From Pseudomonadota bacterium (GTDB lineage Bacteria; Pseudomonadota; Alphaproteobacteria; Rhizobiales; Devosiaceae), in assembly GCA_023393475.1 (NCBI GenBank), contig JAEWLC010000025.1, positions 62,001 through 126,000 of the forward strand: a stretch of 64,000 bases of DNA, in the 5' to 3' direction. How positions within the stretch are numbered: the stretch's first letter is position 1; the number at the start of each line of letters is the position of its first letter. The notes beneath the pieces were generated by a model. That model searched no databases. It saw nothing but the letters and a program-made list of their open reading frames with translations, and was not told the origin of the DNA. This document shows, piece by piece, positions 7,980 through 15,059 of this stretch. A program made the translations under genes and the position numbers.

Positions 7980-8963
7980 CTACTTCGCCGACCGCCGAGT
8001 GTTCAGGGTATGCTCGGACGCCCATCGGCCGATGAGAGCCTCGCAGTCGGGAAGGGCTTCGGCCTCTATGATGGCCAGCAGCACGCGTCTGCCGATACGG
8101 ACGGTATCCATCACTGCGGCGTCAGTGACCTGAGCAGAGGCATGGACACTCATCCCCCGGTCCTCGTAGAGCTGGGCCAGGCGCTGCTGCAACGCTTCGC
8201 GCCCACCACCGGGTGGTTCCAGCAGAGTCGCAAGGGCCTTGGTAAGCCTGGCCCCCATATCCCTGCGACCGGGTCGCACCAGCGTCTCTAGCATTGTCCA
8301 GGTCATGATAGCAGCCACCTCCGGAGAGTGGGCGTACTGCGCAGCGTCGAACACCCTGTACGCTCGATTGAACAGCTCGCTGTCCATAAGGCGTGCCCCC
8401 GCTGGCAATACCGCGCGCACCCGCTCCAGTGTGGGAAGGTCGAGTTGCCGTTCCTCGGCTCCCAGTCTCAATAGGGGGCGTGCCATATCGATGGGCCAGA
8501 GTTCGGGCTCATGCTCACTGTACCGCGCGTCCATGAAGGGCGTATCGGCCAGGACGGGCGCGAACAACGGAATGCCCGAAACCAGTCGCGTGAGAGATAC
8601 GCACCACCAGATTGTATTGACCCGGTCGAACCCGGTGGGCCGCGCCCCTTCGCCCAGCGACACCTCGACCGTGATGTCATAACCACGACCGCCTCTTACG
8701 GCGCGCCAAGGGCCAGGATGAGGTTGAGAGCGTGTCGCTGGCCGCTCGAAGGCCATTACGTATGGTGCCATCACGTGGGCGAACGTGCGGCGCAACGCCA
8801 AACCAGGAGCTAGCTCGAAGAGTTCGATGGGCAGGTCCGCTCCCGACACCCCGCCGTAGATGGAACTGTGCGCGGGGTCGAATGCCAATCGCAGTCGCGG
8901 CACTGGCTTGCCCTCGGCCACGTCCAACATGTGCTGCAGCTTCTCGTCCGATAACCGCTCCAT
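7980..8963 (-). CDS. Apea-like HEPN domain protein
   Basis: A 327-residue protein. The N-terminal ~185 residues are beta-rich and unassigned. The C-terminal domain (residues ~195-305) is an all-helical HEPN fold of the Apea-like type: FNRAYRVFDAAQ, a helix with MTWTMLETLVRPG, RLTKALATLL, then LYEDRGMSVHASA. That last stretch supplies the R-x4-H motif (R269, H274) of HEPN ribonucleases. HEPN proteins of this class act as RNA-cleaving effectors in abortive infection and toxin systems. The gene sits last in the leftward replication series, just beyond the putative origin, so it may be cargo rather than replication machinery. No antitoxin-like neighbour is obvious. The defence role is inference; the HEPN call rests on motif and helix pattern. 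Confidence 0.72.
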   Translation of the reverse strand: MERLSDEKLQHMLDVAEGKPVPRLRLAFDPAHSSIYGGVSGADLPIELFELAPGLALRRTFAHVMAPYVMAFERPATRSQPHPGPWRAVRGGRGYDITVEVSLGEGARPTGFDRVNTIWWCVSLTRLVSGIPLFAPVLADTPFMDARYSEHEPELWPIDMARPLLRLGAEERQLDLPTLERVRAVLPAGARLMDSELFNRAYRVFDAAQYAHSPEVAAIMTWTMLETLVRPGRRDMGARLTKALATLLEPPGGGREALQQRLAQLYEDRGMSVHASAQVTDAAVMDTVRIGRRVLLAIIEAEALPDCEALIGRWASEHTLNTRRSAK

Positions 8964-9028
8964 CGCTTATGGGTAGTGGGCTGGCCGATGCGTTGCAATC
9001 TGTGGCTCAGCGATACTCCCGTCCCGCC

Positions 9029-9195
9029 AGTTCCACCCTACCGTGTCTTAGACACGGAGGGGGGGATGGAACATGGAACTTTCCGGGGTGAAGTTCCGGG
9101 GGGAACTAGCCGGAGAGCCTTAGGTATCTGGGCGTGTCCGGGAGTTCCGTTCCGCCCCTTAGTTCCGGTGGAACTGGGTGGAACTAGTTCCACCC
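9029..9195. other. GGAAC/GTTCC iteron cluster, candidate replication origin
   Basis: At least eleven copies of GGAAC(T) or its complement lie within 167 bp: 9029, 9068, 9075, 9092, 9102, 9143, 9149, 9161, 9170, 9180 and 9186. Several form inverted pairs, and the last two make a perfect 20-bp palindrome at 9176-9195 centred on ACTAGT. The cluster fills the gap between the stop of the primase-helicase gene and the start of the HEPN gene. Repeats recognised by an element-encoded initiator next to rep are the usual layout of satellite and plasmid origins. An operator for the HEPN gene is the alternative. Confidence 0.65.
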
Positions 9196-11127
9196 CTATT
9201 CGGGGGTAGTGGAACTCGAATTCCGCAGCTCAATGAGGCGTTCGGCCTCGTCTTCGCCCTTGCGGGTCAGCTCCACTGTCGAGGGCCTGAGGTAGCCGTC
9301 CTCGGTGAGCCTCTTCACCTTACGCGAGATGGTGGACTGGGCGCTTCCGTCCCGCCCCTCCAGGTCGACCAGGTCCTTTTGCTTCTTCGGCCGCATCTCG
9401 TAGATGTCGATGAGGAGCTTCTGCAGCGGGGTGAGGTCGTCAGGGGCCTCTTCATCGCTCTGGACGTCGCCGGGCTCGGCCAGCCGCATAACGAGCGTGG
9501 AGCGCAGCGACTCCGCGTCAACGACCTTCTGCACCGGGACGAACTCCATCTCGGCTCCGGACGGTCCAGAACGCAGCTCTTCCATCAGCAGGGTCGAGCC
9601 ACGGGTCTTGGCGTTGCGAGTGACCCGCAGCTTCGAGTCCACAGCGCCGCGCAGCACCGACGACCCACGTTCCCGCTGCCCACTGACACCGGTGTGGTGG
9701 ACCAGCACGACGGCCGTGCGCAGGGCGCGACGAACGTAGTCGCATCCGGCGCTGACCTTCGTGACATCCTGAGTGTCGTTCTCGTTGCCGGTCATGTTGC
9801 GGTTGAGGGTGTCGAAGAACACCACGTCACAGGGCGCTGAGTCCTCCTTGATGAAGTCCTTCACCGAGGTGGGCTCGTCCAGGCGGACGCCGGATGTGAC
9901 CATGGCGAATTGACCTCGGAGCTGAGCCACATCGACCTTATGCTCCATCGTCCAGGCCAGCACTCGCTCCCCCAGCTCACGGGCGTGCCCCTCGGCCGCG
10001 ACGTAGCAGACCCGGCCCTTCTCGGTACGGACGCCGTGGAACGGCAGACCGGTGGCAATGCTCAGCGCCAGGTCGAGGGCGATGAAGGTCTTGAACGACT
10101 TCGGCTCCCCGTAGAGCATCGCGAGGCTACGTTCGAGCAGGATGCCGTCGACGGTCCAGTTCGGTGCCGGAAGAGCCAGCAGCTCGTCCAGCGACCAGCG
10201 ATGGTACCGGTTGTGCCGCTCTCCGCTCTCGTCTGAGGGCAGGTCGAGGTCATCATCGAACTCACCGGCCGATAGCGCGCAGACCAGGTCGCTGCGCCCG
10301 GCATCGGCCACTGCCTTCAACAGCGAGCGGTACGTGACGCCATCCGGACGTCCCGAGGTGAAGGTATCCCACTTGGCCTCATTCTGCGCGCTAGCGACCG
10401 CGCCGTAGCTCTCGTCGCGGGCACACCAGTCCAGCCAGACGGCCATGCCCTCGGGGTCGCCGCCAACGGCGTCGTGGCAAGCCGCCGAGATGCGCAGCCA
10501 GTCGTCGTAGTTCGCATAGGTGGAAGGGTCGAGAACATCGAGAAGCCCCCGCAACTGGTCGGCGGTCAGCTCGCCCCCATCGCCGGTGCGCTCTGCTGGG
10601 TCCGGACGGCGAGCTTCGTCCAGGACGGCATCGGGGATGGGCGGGGCGGACTTCACCGAGGGGAAGGCGTCATCGACCACGTATGGCTTGCCCGTGTCAG
10701 GATGAATCGAGCCGGGCGCGACGACGAACCCACCCTGTGCCTTGATATCGATGCCCGGATATCCAGCCAGCTTGCCGCGCAGGCGCACGCCAGCGGGCTT
10801 CTTGAGGTAGAGGTGCAGACCATCGCTGCCGGTGCGAACGCGCGGCGCTGCCTCGTCCATCAGCCACGACAGGCGCTGGAATGACTCCTCGCCACCATTG
10901 CGCGGGTCCACGTCGAGGACGACGTCGTCAGGACCGAGCCGGATGCCGAGATTGCCACCACGCTTCAGGTGCTGCGCGATATCGAAGCCGGTGTAGTCGG
11001 CCGTGCGCCAACCCTCATGCGAGGGTACCTTCGATGCGGGCTGCAACGGGAAGATGGTATAGCCAGCCTCAACGAACGGCTGCAGTTGAGCCAGCGTGCT
11101 GCTGACGTCTGGGCGGACATTGCTCAT
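9196..11127 (-). CDS. primase-polymerase / RepA-like helicase
   Basis: A 643-residue replication protein. Residues ~10-170 are an archaeo-eukaryotic-type prim-pol domain: metal-binding VVLDVDPRNGG, then GSDGLHLYLKKP and IDIKAQGGFVVAPGS. Residues ~210-290 look like a primase C-terminal (PriCT-2-like) domain (YANYDDWLRISAACHD). A RecA-like ATPase of the RepA/AAA_25 type follows: Walker A GEPKSFKTFIAL, Walker B VVFFDTLNRN, and LVHHTGVSGQ. A winged-helix tail (QSTISRKVKRLTEDGYL) ends it. The ATG is preceded by AAGGAGAAT; the frame extends upstream but without homology. The protein should initiate, prime and unwind during element replication, probably acting at the adjacent repeat cluster. Confidence 0.9.
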   Translation of the reverse strand: MSNVRPDVSSTLAQLQPFVEAGYTIFPLQPASKVPSHEGWRTADYTGFDIAQHLKRGGNLGIRLGPDDVVLDVDPRNGGEESFQRLSWLMDEAAPRVRTGSDGLHLYLKKPAGVRLRGKLAGYPGIDIKAQGGFVVAPGSIHPDTGKPYVVDDAFPSVKSAPPIPDAVLDEARRPDPAERTGDGGELTADQLRGLLDVLDPSTYANYDDWLRISAACHDAVGGDPEGMAVWLDWCARDESYGAVASAQNEAKWDTFTSGRPDGVTYRSLLKAVADAGRSDLVCALSAGEFDDDLDLPSDESGERHNRYHRWSLDELLALPAPNWTVDGILLERSLAMLYGEPKSFKTFIALDLALSIATGLPFHGVRTEKGRVCYVAAEGHARELGERVLAWTMEHKVDVAQLRGQFAMVTSGVRLDEPTSVKDFIKEDSAPCDVVFFDTLNRNMTGNENDTQDVTKVSAGCDYVRRALRTAVVLVHHTGVSGQRERGSSVLRGAVDSKLRVTRNAKTRGSTLLMEELRSGPSGAEMEFVPVQKVVDAESLRSTLVMRLAEPGDVQSDEEAPDDLTPLQKLLIDIYEMRPKKQKDLVDLEGRDGSAQSTISRKVKRLTEDGYLRPSTVELTRKGEDEAERLIELRNSSSTTPE

Positions 11128-11198
11128 GGGATTCTCCTTGCGGCGATGGGCCGACCGTTGACACGGCCGACCCACCACCGTCCGAACTGGTGCGGGGC

Positions 11199-11702
11199 TC
11201 AGTCTTCCCAGAAGACCAGCGGGCGGATGGATACCTGCCAGCTCGCCTGGTTGTCGGCCGCGAGGCTGATGAGCGTGTTGCCCAGTTCTCGCATGCCCCC
11301 GCCATTGAGGTGCCACCAGGCCGACCGTGTGGGGACCCGCGCAATGAGGGCGTCGAGCCTCTGCAGCTCGGGAATCCGCTCACGGGCGTTCGGCGCGCTG
11401 ATGGTCATCGTCATGGTTGGGAATGGGATGTGGCGGTGCCCCACGCCATCCCTGTCGATACCCCAATCGTGGTGCAGGTCCTCGTGCTCTTCATAGGTCT
11501 GCGGGACCTTGATGGGTGGGTCGCCGACGGTCCTGAGGGCGGTGTCGAGCGCCGCGAGGTCGGGGAGGTGCTCAAGCGCAGCGGGTGCAATGAGGGTGAC
11601 GGTCGCGCCGCCGATGCTCAGCTCACGGTGTGCCACGCCCTGCCTGTCGATGAGCCAGCACGGGTCGAGGTCCTCGTGTTCCTCGAACGTCGGGGCGCTC
11701 AT
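11199..11702 (-). CDS. protein with internally duplicated ~55-residue domain
   Basis: A 167-residue protein of unknown function. Two copies of one unit lie in tandem: FEEHEDLDPCWLIDRQGVAHREL and YEEHEDLHHDWGIDRDGVGHRHI, each followed by a strand (ATVTLIAP, MTMTISAP) and a helix ending in LAALDTAL or LQRLDALI. The acidic EEHED and IDR-GV-HR motifs are shared by both. A third segment (WWHLNGGGMRELGNTLISLA) may be a diverged unit. The start overlaps the clpP stop as ATGA, so the two are translationally coupled and likely act together, for example as protease and substrate or adaptor. The primase gene lies 71 bp downstream. Confidence 0.65.
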   Translation of the reverse strand: MSAPTFEEHEDLDPCWLIDRQGVAHRELSIGGATVTLIAPAALEHLPDLAALDTALRTVGDPPIKVPQTYEEHEDLHHDWGIDRDGVGHRHIPFPTMTMTISAPNARERIPELQRLDALIARVPTRSAWWHLNGGGMRELGNTLISLAADNQASWQVSIRPLVFWED

Positions 11703-12322
11703 GACCGGGCACCCCGGTTCGCCCAGTACCTCTGGGCCATCGCGCCGATGGACCGGTCGGGGGTGGGCACGAATGCTGCGGCGAGCTTGAGCGCCCCCTC
11801 GATACCAGTCGCGAAGCCGTTGGCAATGGCCTCCTCGGCCGTCCAGAACGTTTCGGCCAGCATCAGTGCGGCCACCTCGTCGTCGCGACGACCGAGGTAC
11901 CGGGCATAGTCGCGGCGCATCTCGGCGGAAACCTTGTCGAGGATGACCGCACCCCGCCTCAGGTCCTCGGCCTTGCCACTGATGCCTACGCTGGCGTCGT
12001 GCAGCATCACCATCGCGTCCTCGGCCATGAGAACCTCGTCGGCCGTGGCGGCGATAATCCATGATGCTGCAGAGAACGCCACGCCGTCGATGTGGGCCAC
12101 GATGCGAACGCCACCGGCCTTGACGCGATTGATGTGGGCGATGATGGCGGACGCCTCGGCGGTGCTGCCACCAGGCGAGTTGACCCTGAGATGCAGCATA
12201 CGGGTGTTGTGGGGCAGGGCCTGGAGCTGCTGGACGACATCCTTCGCTGACAGGTCGTCAGACAGGATAGCGCCGTATAGTAGCACTTCGGCTTCCCCAT
12301 CGGGCAGATACGAACGGGCCAC
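11699..12322 (-). CDS. ClpP-like serine protease (phage type)
   Basis: The fold is ClpP/crotonase-like: LLYGAIL, RVNSPGGSTAEASAI, the serine loop DGVAFSAASWI (S84 aligns with the ClpP nucleophile), and MLHDAS with His108. The third catalytic position falls in AETFWTAEEAIANGF, where Glu replaces the usual Asp, as I recall in many phage ClpP-like prohead proteases. I place the start at a GTG because AAGGAGG sits five bases upstream; this gives 207 residues and leaves a clean gap to the gene before it. In phages such proteases mature the capsid, yet no capsid gene is present here. Its target may be a helper phage or host protein. It is translationally coupled to the duplicated-domain gene. Confidence 0.85.
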   Translation of the reverse strand: MARSYLPDGEAEVLLYGAILSDDLSAKDVVQQLQALPHNTRMLHLRVNSPGGSTAEASAIIAHINRVKAGGVRIVAHIDGVAFSAASWIIAATADEVLMAEDAMVMLHDASVGISGKAEDLRRGAVILDKVSAEMRRDYARYLGRRDDEVAALMLAETFWTAEEAIANGFATGIEGALKLAAAFVPTPDRSIGAMAQRYWANRGARS

Positions 12323-12368
12323 GTTGGCCTCCTTGATGAGCGCACGTTGCGCAGGTTGAATTGAGGTG

Positions 12369-12445
12369 CCCTCGGCGGCGGCTGCGAGCAGCCACAGGTC
12401 GTGACCCCGTCGCCGAGGGCGCGGCTGGGGGCTCAATCCCAGCCG
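12369..12445 (-). promoter_or_regulatory. multi-hairpin leader upstream of clpP-like gene
   Basis: Three perfect inverted repeats lie in the 163-bp gap before clpP. A 9-bp outer stem (CCCTCGGCG at 12369 with CGCCGAGGG at 12411) encloses GGCTG-CGAG-CAGCC, a compact tetraloop hairpin. The third is an 8-bp stem (CGGCTGGG with CCCAGCCG) with an 8-nt loop at 12422-12445. The last could be a terminator for the upstream gene; the set could form a regulated leader. Confidence 0.5.
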
Positions 12446-12485
12446 ATGTGGGCGCGTCCCTTCGGAGACGACGCGCCGATTGGGG

Positions 12486-13424
12486 TCACTCGACCAGCAG
12501 GGCCGCTTCGGGCGAGATGTCGGGGCGCGGGGCAATGATGATGCCGCGCTCCCATGCCGCCCAGAATGCCGCCGACTCCCGGTACTCGAGGGCCTTGAGT
12601 TCCTTCGAGATGCGTTCCAGCTCGGCGGCGCGGTCACGGTCGCTGATGGGCTTGGGCAGGTCGGCGTACAGCCGCTTCACCTCGGCGCGGACATGCTTTT
12701 CGAGCTTGTCGTAGGCGAGCCCGATGACGATGCCTTCAAGGTCGGCAACGGCCGGGATGACGTCGCCGGGCAGGTCGGGCGTGAGGCTGACAGCCTTGAT
12801 GGGGAGACGCAGGGATTGGGTCTTGAGGCTCACCTTGCCCATTCCGGACTCGGCCTTGGCCCGAAGCTTGCCGAGGACCGTGTCGATAACGCTCTCCGGC
12901 ATCGCGGGGCGCTTCTCTACATCGGCGAAGGCCTTGAGGAGGACCTTTCGCTTGGCAAGGCATTCACCGTGCTCGCCTGCGGGGTCGCCGCCAACGTAGG
13001 TGTCCTTGCGGGCGCGAAGGCTTCCACCGCGCTTGCGGATAAGGCCTTCGGCACCAGCGAGGACCGTGTGGCAGCTGTAGCTCAGCTTCGTCTGCTTGCT
13101 GGAGTCGGCCTGGCTGTCAGCGATGCGCTGCTTCGCCGAGGATACGATTGCATCGTGCTCAGCTTCGGCCTTCTCGTACCGAGCGTCCGGCTTGTACCCG
13201 GTCCGCTGGTAGGCCGACTTGGTCGCCGCCCAGTTGATGTCGGCCCGACCGATGGACTCACGCAGACCATCTTCATAGGCGTAGTTCGCATTGACACGAG
13301 CGGTCGCCTTGTCGCTTTCGGCGTCAAGAGCATAGAGCATCTTGGCGATGTTGGCGGGCAGCTCGTCGCGCTGCAGGTCTGACAGAGGCGTGCGGGCCTC
13401 TGCATCGTATTCGAGAACAGTCAT
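12486..13424 (-). CDS. coiled-coil protein, unknown
   Basis: A 312-residue soluble protein rich in charged helices. Heptad-like stretches lie at residues ~35-110 (DKATARVNANYAYEDGLRES, ARYEKAEAEHDAIVSSAK) and near the C-terminus (RDRAAELERISKELKALEYR). It ends in WERGIIIAPRPDISPEAALL. No family is known to me. Its ATG overlaps the alpA stop as ATGA, so it is coupled to the regulator and placed between it and the ClpP-like protease. Scaffold, structural or host-interference roles are all possible; nothing in the sequence selects among them. Confidence 0.65.
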   Translation of the reverse strand: MTVLEYDAEARTPLSDLQRDELPANIAKMLYALDAESDKATARVNANYAYEDGLRESIGRADINWAATKSAYQRTGYKPDARYEKAEAEHDAIVSSAKQRIADSQADSSKQTKLSYSCHTVLAGAEGLIRKRGGSLRARKDTYVGGDPAGEHGECLAKRKVLLKAFADVEKRPAMPESVIDTVLGKLRAKAESGMGKVSLKTQSLRLPIKAVSLTPDLPGDVIPAVADLEGIVIGLAYDKLEKHVRAEVKRLYADLPKPISDRDRAAELERISKELKALEYRESAAFWAAWERGIIIAPRPDISPEAALLVE

Positions 13425-13630
13425 TCGAGAACTCCGGTGGGGTTGTCGGAGCGCTCGTCGGCGCGCTGGAGAATCCATGCGTCGATTTCTGACTGCACCC
13501 AAGCTACCCGGCCGGGCGAGAGACGCACCGGCTTGGGGAAATCGCCCTTCGCGACCAGGTCGAACAGCTTGCTGCGGCCGAGGCTGGTGCGGCGTTGGAC
13601 TTCCTCACGCTTGAGGAGAGCTTCAGGCAT
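13421..13630 (-). CDS. alpA: AlpA-family excisionase/regulator
   Basis: A 69-residue MerR-like winged-helix protein of the AlpA family: LLKREEVQRRTSLGRSKLFDLVAKGDFPKPVRLSPGRVAWVQSEIDAWI shows the characteristic turn and the final W-x-x-EID-x-W. AlpA proteins in P4-like elements and satellites switch on integrase or act as excision factors, and control neighbouring operons. Here it leads the leftward series with the coiled-coil, ClpP-like and primase genes. A perfect palindrome 22 bp upstream is a candidate operator. It probably controls excision at tRNA-Cys; this rests on family role. Confidence 0.88.
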   Translation of the reverse strand: MPEALLKREEVQRRTSLGRSKLFDLVAKGDFPKPVRLSPGRVAWVQSEIDAWILQRADERSDNPTGVLE

Positions 13631-13651
13631 TTGTCAGGCTCCGTCTTCAGG

Positions 13652-13665
13652 GGTCCATGTGGACC
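13652..13665. promoter_or_regulatory. palindrome upstream of alpA
   Basis: GGTCCA-TG-TGGACC is a perfect 6+2+6 inverted repeat 22 bp before the alpA start codon. The half-site GGTCCA also occurs among the phased repeats near attL (GGTCCACT at 1131), suggesting one regulator may bind both places. This is inference. Confidence 0.35.
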
Positions 13666-13716
13666 GCGACGACGGAGGTGATACCGGGAAGGGGCGGACG
13701 GGTCGTGGACGCTGAA

Positions 13717-14691
13717 TCAGCGCGAAATTGCAGTGCGCTTCGATGCCACTAGGCGGCGGTACGCTGGCCGTGACCTATGGGTCGTCGCCACCCGCACAGG
13801 CAGTCCGGACTCGTCCAGAACCGACTTATGCTTGCCAGTCATAGCAATGGCCTCGGCGTCGGCCTCAGCCCGCTCCTTGAAGCCCTTCGGGTCGATGGTC
13901 TGCCACAGAGCCGACAGAGCCTGTCGGGTGGGCTGGCCTGTCTGTGCATCCACAAGGCCGAGCGTCACGGCCAGCGCCATGACCATCGCTTCAGTTACCA
14001 GCACGCGATGACGGTCTGGGCCTAGGCTGTCAGGCGGAACCACGGCAACGCGAGGGGTGGTAAGAAGCGCAAAAGCGGCAGCAAGGTCCTCGTCGGATGC
14101 ATGTCCGTGTGAGCGGACAGACGCGATAATCTGACCCGATAGTCGGTCGGCGTCAGGTAGATGAACTTCGGTGCCGGGGCGGACCCTAATCTTCTCAGCG
14201 GGGCTCAGTACGTCGAGGATATCCGCGCCGGAACGAAGTTGCTCAGTCAGCGCTGTGATTTCGGGCTCGGCCGCGAGGTCATATGCACGTCGCACTCCCA
14301 CGCCGGGGACCCGCGCAAGCTCCGCACCAACAGTAGGCTCCGTCCGGTTGGCGAGCACATACGCGGTGATGACGCGGGCCTTGCGCTGTCGAGCAGCAGC
14401 CTCTTGGCCGAGGGCCACCATCAACGCCTCCGTGACGAATCCGGTGGGCACCACCTCTGCACGCCGCCAGAGGGTAATGTACAGCTGCAGGGTCTTGGCC
14501 TTGAACTTGATGGAGTTCGTGGGGCGAGACGTCTTGCGGGCTGGCGCACCGTTGGGGTCCGGGTGCCCACACAGCCGTCGCGCGACCATGTCCACGTCAA
14601 CACCATCCGGCAATGAGCAGACTGCCAGGTCGGGTGGCAACGTCGCCGAGGTGGGCTCCAGGTCAGCGATGGTGGCGGGCACGGTGAGCAT
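13717..14691 (-). CDS. unknown protein at right end of element
   Basis: A 324-residue soluble protein with no family I recognise. It contains two related segments, FVTEALMVALGQ (residues ~83-94) and LVTEAMVMALAV (~232-243), suggesting an internal repeat of a helical unit. A Cys pair (CSLPDG and RRLCGHPDPNG) lies near the N-terminus, and the C-terminus is basic. GGAG upstream supports the start. It is the first gene in the leftward series, 86 bp before alpA, with a 246-bp empty stretch between it and attR. A position next to att and alpA would suit a regulator or replication accessory, but this is only context. Confidence 0.6.
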   Translation of the reverse strand: MLTVPATIADLEPTSATLPPDLAVCSLPDGVDVDMVARRLCGHPDPNGAPARKTSRPTNSIKFKAKTLQLYITLWRRAEVVPTGFVTEALMVALGQEAAARQRKARVITAYVLANRTEPTVGAELARVPGVGVRRAYDLAAEPEITALTEQLRSGADILDVLSPAEKIRVRPGTEVHLPDADRLSGQIIASVRSHGHASDEDLAAAFALLTTPRVAVVPPDSLGPDRHRVLVTEAMVMALAVTLGLVDAQTGQPTRQALSALWQTIDPKGFKERAEADAEAIAMTGKHKSVLDESGLPVRVATTHRSRPAYRRLVASKRTAISR

Positions 14692-14937
14692 AACGGCATT
14701 GCTCCATACGGCGCAGGGCTTTGCAACGCATCACCCGTTCCCCATCAAGGGGGAGCGGACCACATTGGGGCAGTGCGGTCGGACTTCAAGACGCTATTGA
14801 GGAAGGCTTGCAGCCATCCCTAACGGGTAACCTTTACGGCCTTCGCGACAGGCCTAGCTCCGTCCTGAGCACCGTGGGCGAGAACGCGAATCCGATATCT
14901 GCCCAGTTCCAGCCTGACTGCGGCAGAACCTCGGAGT

Positions 14938-14953
14938 CGGATGTGGCCTCCAT
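14938..14953. repeat. attR (partial tRNA-Cys copy)
   Basis: An exact copy of the 16-mer at the 3' end of tRNA-Cys, in the same orientation. It is not part of a tRNA here, since no acceptor partner or anticodon arm precedes it. It marks the right edge of the element; host sequence leading to pcm follows. Confidence 0.9.
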
Positions 14954-15059
14954 CTTCCTCCTTGTCGCTGCGCCTGTGGTCAGCCTTGCCCGGTTGCTTG
15001 AACGCGTCATTCGCGGGGGGTATTCACGCTCAGCCGATGTCGAGCGGAGGATTGCCCAG

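Larger units (their letters stand above)
1000..14953. mobile_element. tRNA-Cys-integrated 13.95-kb satellite-like element
   Basis: Direct 16-bp repeats bound the region, with a tyrosine integrase beside the left one. Inside are an AlpA-type regulator, a primase-polymerase/helicase with adjacent iteron-like repeats, a ClpP-like protease, a sigma factor, a SEC-C/nuclease-like protein and a HEPN protein. No capsid, portal, terminase, tail, lysis, conjugation or relaxase gene is recognisable. Integrase, AlpA and primase with few or no virion genes is the layout of P4-like and PICI phage satellites; an autonomous integrative plasmid-like element is the alternative. Right of attR the host resumes with pcm. 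The 14692-14937 stretch inside attR shows no gene. Confidence 0.88.

Noticed and set aside
1000..14953. Full prophage
   Set aside because: No capsid, portal, terminase, tail or lysis gene is recognisable; the ClpP-like protease alone is not sufficient.
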